In this document: piece by piece, positions 6,564-10,497 of the stretch
Layout: every line of letters starts with the position of its first letter
How positions within the stretch are numbered: position 1 is the first letter of the stretch
NCBI GenBank assembly: GCA_964555735.1
Contig: CAZKTS010000273.1
Span: 1 to 10,497, forward strand
Direction: 5' to 3'
DNA length: 10,497 nt
Source of the DNA: CAZKTS01 sp964555735
Lineage (GTDB): Bacteria; Actinomycetota; Acidimicrobiia; IMCC26256; PALSA-555
The notes under the pieces: model-generated
Told to the model about the DNA's origin: nothing
Seen by the model: only the letters and a program-made list of their open reading frames with translations
The model's database searches: none
Made by a program: the position numbers and the translations under genes

Positions 6564-8747
6564 ATGCTGCGCTCGCTCGCCACGTTCACCTACCGCCGGC
6601 GCCGCCTCGTCGTCGGCGCCTGGATCGTCGCCTTCATCGGGTCGCTCGCGATCTCGGGCTCGCTCGGCGGTGCCTTCCGCACCGAGTTCGACCTCCAGGG
6701 CTCCGAGAGCCAAGCCGCGTTCGACCTGCTCGACCGTTCCGGCTTCCGCACACGCACCGGCGCGCAGGGTCAGCTGGTGTTCGTCGCCCCCGACGGCGTC
6801 GAGGCACCGGCCGTCGAGACCCGCCTGCACCGGCTGTTCGACGACATCGAGGCGAAGGTTCCCGAGTCGAGCGTCGCCAGCCCCTTCTCACCGGAGGGTG
6901 CGCGACAGGTGGCCGACGGCGGCAGGATCGCGTACGCGGAGGTGAACCTCGCCGACCGTTCGCAGGAGGCGTTCCAGGAGGCGGGCGCGCAGATCCGCGC
7001 CCTCGGTGAGGCCGCCGATGGCGGCGGCCTGCGGATCGAGTACGGCGGTGACGTCTTCGCGGACGATGGCCCCGGCGGCGCGAGCGAGGCCATCGGGGTG
7101 CTCGCGGCCATGGTCATCCTCTTGATCGCCTTCGGATCGGTGCTCGCGATGGGCCTGCCCATCCTCACCGCGCTGTTCGGGATCGGGAGCGGCGCCGCGC
7201 TCGTCATGATGGCGCGCACCGTGCTCGACATGCCCGACTTCACCATGGCTGCGGTGGCCATGGTCGGCATCGGCGTCGGCATCGACTACGCGCTCTTCAT
7301 CGTCACGCGGTACCGCGAGGGTCTCCGCGAAGGCCTCGATCCCGAAGCCGCGGTCGTCCGCTCGATCGACACTGCAGGTCGCGCGGTGCTGTTCGCGGGC
7401 ACCACGGTGATGATCTCCGTGCTCGGACTGCTGTTGATGAACCTCTCGACGACGCGTGGGGTTGCGGTGGCGATCGCGCTCGGCGTGCTCATGACCATGC
7501 TCGCGTCGGTGACGCTGCTGCCGGCCCTGCTCGGCTTCGTCGGTCGCAACATCGACCGTCTGCGCCTGCCGCACCGCAAGGAGCGCGCCACCCGTCAGAG
7601 CTTCTGGTGGCGCTGGAGCCGCGTGCTCCAGCGGCGCCCCTGGCCGGCGTTCCTGCTCGGTCTCCTCGTGCTGCTCGTGCTCGCGGCACCGGTGCTCGGC
7701 ATGCGCCTCGGCTTCGGCGATGCCGGCAACCGGCCGACGACCGACACCACGCGCCAGGCGTACGACCTGCTCTCGGAGGGCTTCGGGCCCGGCTTCAACG
7801 GCCCCCTGCTGCTGGCCACCGAGACGCCCGGGGGCGCCGACGACCGCGTCGCGCTCGACGCGTTGACCCGGACCCTGGAAGCGACGCCGGGCGTCGCGTT
7901 CGCGACCGCCCCGGTGGCGAACGCCGACGGCACCGCGGCGGTCCTGCAGGTCTACCCGATGACCGCACCCCAGGACGCGGCCACCGAGGACCTGGTGGAA
8001 CGGCTGCGTGACGACGTCATCCCCGACGCCACCGCCGGCACCGGGCTCGGTGTGAAGGTGGGAGGGCTCACCGCCGCGGCCGATGACTTCGCGGAGTACA
8101 CGGCGTCGCGCCTGCCGATCTTCATCGGGGCGGTGTTGGTGCTGTCGTTCCTGCTGCTGATGGCCGTCTTCCGCAGCCTGCTGGTCCCGCTGAAGGCCGT
8201 GGTGATGAACCTGTTGTCGATCGGCGCCGCGTACGGCGTCGTCGTTGCGGTGTACCAGTGGGGCTGGGCCGGCGACCTGTTCGGTGTGGCGAAGACCGGC
8301 CCGATCGAGGCGTGGGCTCCGGTCTTCCTCTTCGCCGTCGTCTTCGGCCTGTCGATGGACTACGAGGTCTTCCTCCTCTCGCGCATCAAGGAGGAGTACG
8401 ACCGGACCCATGACAACGCGACCGCCGTCGCCGACGGGTTGGCGGTGACGGCGCGCGTGATCACCGCCGCCGCCGCGATCATGGTGTGCGTGTTCGCCAG
8501 CTTCGTGTTCGGACCCGACCGCGCGCTCCAGCTGTTCGGCCTGGGACTCGCGGTCGCGGTGCTCGTCGATGCGACGATCGTCCGCCTGCTGCTCGTGCCG
8601 GCGACGATGGAGCTGCTCGGCGACCGCAACTGGTGGCTCCCGCGGTGGCTCGATCGGATCCTCCCACGCATCCACATCGAGAGCGCCGACGCCATCGATG
8701 CCGAGCTCGCCGCGCTCACCGACGCGCGAGAGCCGACCCCCGTCTGA
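6564..8747 (+). CDS. MMPL-family (RND superfamily) transporter
   Basis: 727 residues, the usual size for a YdfJ/MmpL-like protein. It has the two-fold RND layout. A first helix (about 15-33) follows a basic YRRRR and leads into an extracytoplasmic domain (about 35-172). A helix bundle (about 177-330) follows, then a cytoplasmic link, another helix (about 361-383), a second extracytoplasmic domain (about 385-512) and a second bundle (about 515-690). The paired family motifs are GVGIDYALF (D241-Y242) followed by TRYREGL, and GLSMDYEVF (D599-Y600) followed by SRIKEEY. In MmpL proteins the Asp-Tyr pairs are central to proton relay. Members export lipids, glycolipids, siderophores or drugs by proton motive force; the substrate here cannot be told from sequence. 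Hairpins lie on both sides, so it is probably transcribed alone. A two-component system follows 148 bases downstream and might control it, but that is inference. Confidence 0.92.
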   Translation: MLRSLATFTYRRRRLVVGAWIVAFIGSLAISGSLGGAFRTEFDLQGSESQAAFDLLDRSGFRTRTGAQGQLVFVAPDGVEAPAVETRLHRLFDDIEAKVPESSVASPFSPEGARQVADGGRIAYAEVNLADRSQEAFQEAGAQIRALGEAADGGGLRIEYGGDVFADDGPGGASEAIGVLAAMVILLIAFGSVLAMGLPILTALFGIGSGAALVMMARTVLDMPDFTMAAVAMVGIGVGIDYALFIVTRYREGLREGLDPEAAVVRSIDTAGRAVLFAGTTVMISVLGLLLMNLSTTRGVAVAIALGVLMTMLASVTLLPALLGFVGRNIDRLRLPHRKERATRQSFWWRWSRVLQRRPWPAFLLGLLVLLVLAAPVLGMRLGFGDAGNRPTTDTTRQAYDLLSEGFGPGFNGPLLLATETPGGADDRVALDALTRTLEATPGVAFATAPVANADGTAAVLQVYPMTAPQDAATEDLVERLRDDVIPDATAGTGLGVKVGGLTAAADDFAEYTASRLPIFIGAVLVLSFLLLMAVFRSLLVPLKAVVMNLLSIGAAYGVVVAVYQWGWAGDLFGVAKTGPIEAWAPVFLFAVVFGLSMDYEVFLLSRIKEEYDRTHDNATAVADGLAVTARVITAAAAIMVCVFASFVFGPDRALQLFGLGLAVAVLVDATIVRLLLVPATMELLGDRNWWLPRWLDRILPRIHIESADAIDAELAALTDAREPTPV

Positions 8748-8804
8748 GCGTCGCACCCCGCGCGTCGCGGCCGATGGTGGGGCAGGCCCTACGTCCGAGA
8801 CACC

Positions 8805-8832
8805 AGGGGGCCCCGTTCCGGCGGGGCCCCCT
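8805..8832 (+). terminator. Terminator-like hairpin after the MMPL gene
   Basis: AGGGGGCCCCG at 8805-8815 pairs perfectly with 8822-8832 across a six-base TTCCGG loop, giving an 11-bp G-C stem. It lies 57 bases after the transporter stop and 63 bases before the kinase start. No clear T-run follows. It most likely ends the transporter transcript, leaving the two-component operon with its own promoter in the short gap to 8895. I could not identify convincing -35/-10 boxes there. Confidence 0.6.
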
Positions 8833-8881
8833 CGTCCGTACGGTCGACGAGACGCCCGGGCTTCGGGCACCGCGACCTGCC

Positions 8882-8886
8882 GGGAG
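8882..8886 (+). promoter_or_regulatory. Ribosome binding site (GGGAG) for the sensor kinase
   Basis: GGGAG is nine bases before ATG 8896. The frame is open further upstream into the transporter gene, but using an earlier start would place the terminator-like hairpin 8805-8832 inside the coding region, so ATG 8896 is preferred. Confidence 0.5.
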
Positions 8887-8895
8887 AGCAGACTG

Positions 8896-10236
8896 ATGAC
8901 CGACGTGACCGCGACCGCCCCCTCACCATCACCCGCGCCACCAGCCGCGCCGCCCGACCTGGTAGCCGGCGCGCCCGCGCCGTCCCGGCTGCGCCGGTTC
9001 CTCGCGCCGTGGTCCGAGGTGCGCACGCCCAAGGAGCTGCTGCACCTCCTCCTCAACTTCCCGATCGGCGTGATCACGTTCACGGGTCTCGTCGTGCTCG
9101 TGTCGATCGGCGCGTCGACCGCGATCTTGCTCACCGGCCTGCCGCTCCTGGTGCTGACCGGCATCCTCGTGCGTGGGGTGGCGAACTTCGAGCGAGGCCG
9201 TGCCTGCCTGCTCCTCGGGGCGACGGACCTCGTGCGTCCGGTGTGGCCGGGAGCCGGGAGCCCGTGGTGGCGCCGCATCTGGCCGTCGGTCAAGGACCCG
9301 ACGGTGTGGAAGGAGGCGCTCTACGAGCTGGTCCTCTTCCCGTGGGGGATCGCCACGTTCACCGTGGCGGTCGTGGTGGTGAGCATCGGGCTGAGCATGC
9401 CGCTTCTGCCGCTCTACGGCTGGGCCCTCCCGAGCGACGCGGTGCAGGGTGGCTGGCTCACCATCGCGAGCTACACCGTGATCGGGTTCGCCGTGCTCCT
9501 CGTCGGGCCGTGGGTCGTGCGCGGCATCGCGACCCTCGACCGGGCCCTGGCGCGGGCGCTGCTCGGCGTGAGCGCCCGCGAGCTGAACGTCCGGATCGAG
9601 CATCTGAGCGACACCCGGGCCCGCACCGTCGACGCGGCTACTGCCGAACGGCAGCGGATCGAGCGGGCGTTGCACGACGGCGCGCAGATCCGGCTCACCG
9701 CGCTGGCCATGGAGCTCGGCCGGGCCAAGGAGAAGATGGCGACGGACCCCGACGGTGCTGCCGCGTTGGTGGACGCGGCGCACGACGAAGCGAAGCGCGC
9801 GCTCGTGGAGCTGCGGGATCTGGCGCGCGGCATCCACCCGGCGATCCTCACCGACCGAGGGCTCGATGCCGCGTTGAGCGCGATCGCGGCCCGCGCCCCC
9901 GTGCCGGTCGATGTCGCGGTCGACCTCCCCGATCGGCCGCCGGCCGCGGTCGAGGCCACCGCTTACTACGTGGTCGCCGAGGCGCTCAACAACGTCGCGC
10001 GCCACGCGGGTGCCACGCGCGCCAGTGTCGTGGTCCGGGAGGAAGGGCGATCGGTCGTGGTCGAGGTGCAGGACGACGGTCGTGGCGGCGCGGTGATCGC
10101 GCCCCCGGGTGGCATGGTCCCGACCGGGCTCCGAGGCCTCGCCGACCGCGTGGCCGGTGTCGACGGTGCGCTCGTGGTGTCGAGCCCAGCCGGTGGTCCG
10201 ACGGTGCTGCGCGCGGAGCTGCCGTGCGGGTCGTGA
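8896..10236 (+). CDS. NarL-type sensor histidine kinase with actinobacterial putative-sensor domain
   Basis: 446 residues. A Pro/Ala-rich cytoplasmic tail (1-30) precedes a membrane sensor region (about 48-230) built of two similar halves: one around NFPIGVITFT at 54-63, the other around LFPWGIATFT at 147-156. Each half is followed by a hydrophobic stretch with VSIG. This resembles the putative-sensor domain (PF13796 type) of actinobacterial kinases. The HisKA_3 dimerisation/phosphoacceptor region has ERQRIERALHDGAQ, with H260 as the phosphorylated His. The ATPase domain follows: N-box EALNNVARHA (362-371), DDGRGG (393-398) and GLRGLADRV (411-419). It should autophosphorylate H260 and pass the phosphate to the regulator encoded immediately downstream. 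The signal is unknown; with so little exposed outside the membrane, membrane or envelope stress is a reasonable guess. The 3' end overlaps the regulator gene by 13 bases. Confidence 0.92.
   Translation: MTDVTATAPSPSPAPPAAPPDLVAGAPAPSRLRRFLAPWSEVRTPKELLHLLLNFPIGVITFTGLVVLVSIGASTAILLTGLPLLVLTGILVRGVANFERGRACLLLGATDLVRPVWPGAGSPWWRRIWPSVKDPTVWKEALYELVLFPWGIATFTVAVVVVSIGLSMPLLPLYGWALPSDAVQGGWLTIASYTVIGFAVLLVGPWVVRGIATLDRALARALLGVSARELNVRIEHLSDTRARTVDAATAERQRIERALHDGAQIRLTALAMELGRAKEKMATDPDGAAALVDAAHDEAKRALVELRDLARGIHPAILTDRGLDAALSAIAARAPVPVDVAVDLPDRPPAAVEATAYYVVAEALNNVARHAGATRASVVVREEGRSVVVEVQDDGRGGAVIAPPGGMVPTGLRGLADRVAGVDGALVVSSPAGGPTVLRAELPCGS
10215..10218 (+). promoter_or_regulatory. Ribosome binding site (GGAG) for the response regulator, inside the kinase gene
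   Basis: GGAG lies five bases before GTG 10224, within the final codons of the kinase. It supports the GTG start and a translationally coupled pair. Confidence 0.5.
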
Positions 10237-10497
10237 TCGCGGAGGACTCGGTGCTCCTGCGCGCCGGGCTCGAGCGGCTGCTCGAAGATGCGGCGATCGA
10301 CGTCGTCGGCAGCGTCGGTGACGGGGACGAGATGCTCCGCGTCGTCGAGGCCGTGGAGCCGGACCTCGCCATCGTGGACGTGCGCATGCCGCCGACGTTC
10401 ACCGACGAGGGGCTCCGCGCGGCCGTCGCCGCGAGGACGGCGCAGCCGGGACTCGCCGTGCTCGTGCTGTCGCAGTACGTCGAGGACGAGTACGCGC
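10224..10497 (+). CDS. NarL/FixJ-family response regulator, N-terminal receiver domain (cut by window end)
   Basis: 91 complete codons are visible before the window ends. The start is a GTG overlapping the kinase gene by 13 bases in another frame. The sequence MRVVIAEDSVLLRAGLERLL opens a classic receiver domain: acidic pair E7-D8, phosphoacceptor D52 in AIVDVRMPP, and S83 at the conserved Ser/Thr position in VLVLSQYVEDEYA. The conserved Lys and the expected LuxR-type DNA-binding domain lie beyond the edge. The DPxIAIVDVRMPP-like and LSQYVE signatures are typical of regulators paired with HisKA_3 kinases in Actinomycetota. It is the presumed partner of the kinase directly upstream; its target genes cannot be read from this window. 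Confidence 0.9.
   Translation, partial: MRVVIAEDSVLLRAGLERLLEDAAIDVVGSVGDGDEMLRVVEAVEPDLAIVDVRMPPTFTDEGLRAAVAARTAQPGLAVLVLSQYVEDEYA

Noticed and set aside
1677..6830. A very long open frame (about 1.7 thousand codons) on the - strand, antisense to the surface-protein gene
   Set aside because: It is extremely rich in Arg, Gly and Val with no recognisable domain. It mirrors the GC-rich codon pattern of the + strand gene, whose domains are clear. It is a shadow of high GC.
8839..8868. TACGGT box (8839-8844) and a small inverted repeat GCCCG/CGGGC (8854-8868) ahead of the kinase
   Set aside because: No -35 partner outside the terminator stem, and a five-base stem is expected by chance at this GC content.
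8569..8895. N-terminal extension of the kinase upstream of ATG 8896
   Set aside because: It would overlap the end of the exporter gene and include the hairpin at 8805-8832. ATG 8896 has its own ribosome binding site.
6888..9293. Long open frame of about 800 codons on the - strand across the exporter and the kinase start
   Set aside because: Arg/His/Gln-rich low-complexity translation without motifs. It spans two well-supported genes, the gap between them and the terminator-like hairpin.
1..10497. tRNA or rRNA genes, CRISPR arrays, insertion sequences, prophage or attachment sites
   Set aside because: I looked for transposase or integrase motifs, terminal inverted repeats, short regularly spaced repeats and tRNA-like arms and saw none. 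The only long repeats are the protein-coding domain repeats.

Overview
The window is very GC-rich, all its convincing genes lie on the + strand, and its third codon positions are almost always G or C. Together with an LPFTG-anchored surface protein (a Gram-positive cell-wall signal), an MMPL-family exporter and a kinase with the actinobacterial putative-sensor fold, this points to a member of the Actinomycetota. An Acidimicrobiia-like lineage is plausible, but that is an impression and not shown by the sequence.

Layout: (1) 1-158 holds no gene I can firmly support, only a ribosome binding site and possibly the last codons of an upstream gene. (2) 159-6383 encodes a giant secreted, wall-anchored protein of about 2074 residues: signal peptide, a small FN3-like domain, a SpaA/Cna-B-like domain, a von Willebrand factor A domain with an intact metal site, twelve tandem Cna-B/prealbumin-like domains, a DUF11 domain and an LPFTG sorting signal. 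(3) 6384-6563 is an intergenic gap with two strong hairpins in a row. (4) 6564-8747 encodes an MMPL/RND-type transporter of 727 residues. (5) 8748-8895 is an intergenic gap with one strong terminator-like hairpin. (6) 8896-10236 encodes a NarL-type sensor histidine kinase, and (7) 10224-end is the start of its overlapping response regulator, cut off by the window edge.

How they work together: the kinase and regulator are translationally coupled and form a two-component system. Hairpins separate it from the transporter and separate the transporter from the adhesin, so these are probably three transcription units. A shared envelope theme is suggestive, but functional linkage is inference. No sortase, pilin backbone or other anchoring gene is in the window.

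The most interesting object is the giant protein. Its stalk repeats fall into three sequence classes in an ordered pattern, with a roughly 1 kb three-domain block present at both ends of the array. Every stalk domain carries both a Lys/Glu/Asn isopeptide-type triad (one has Asp for Asn) and a cysteine pair. This suggests a fibre locked domain by domain by two kinds of covalent bond. The other genes look ordinary for their families.
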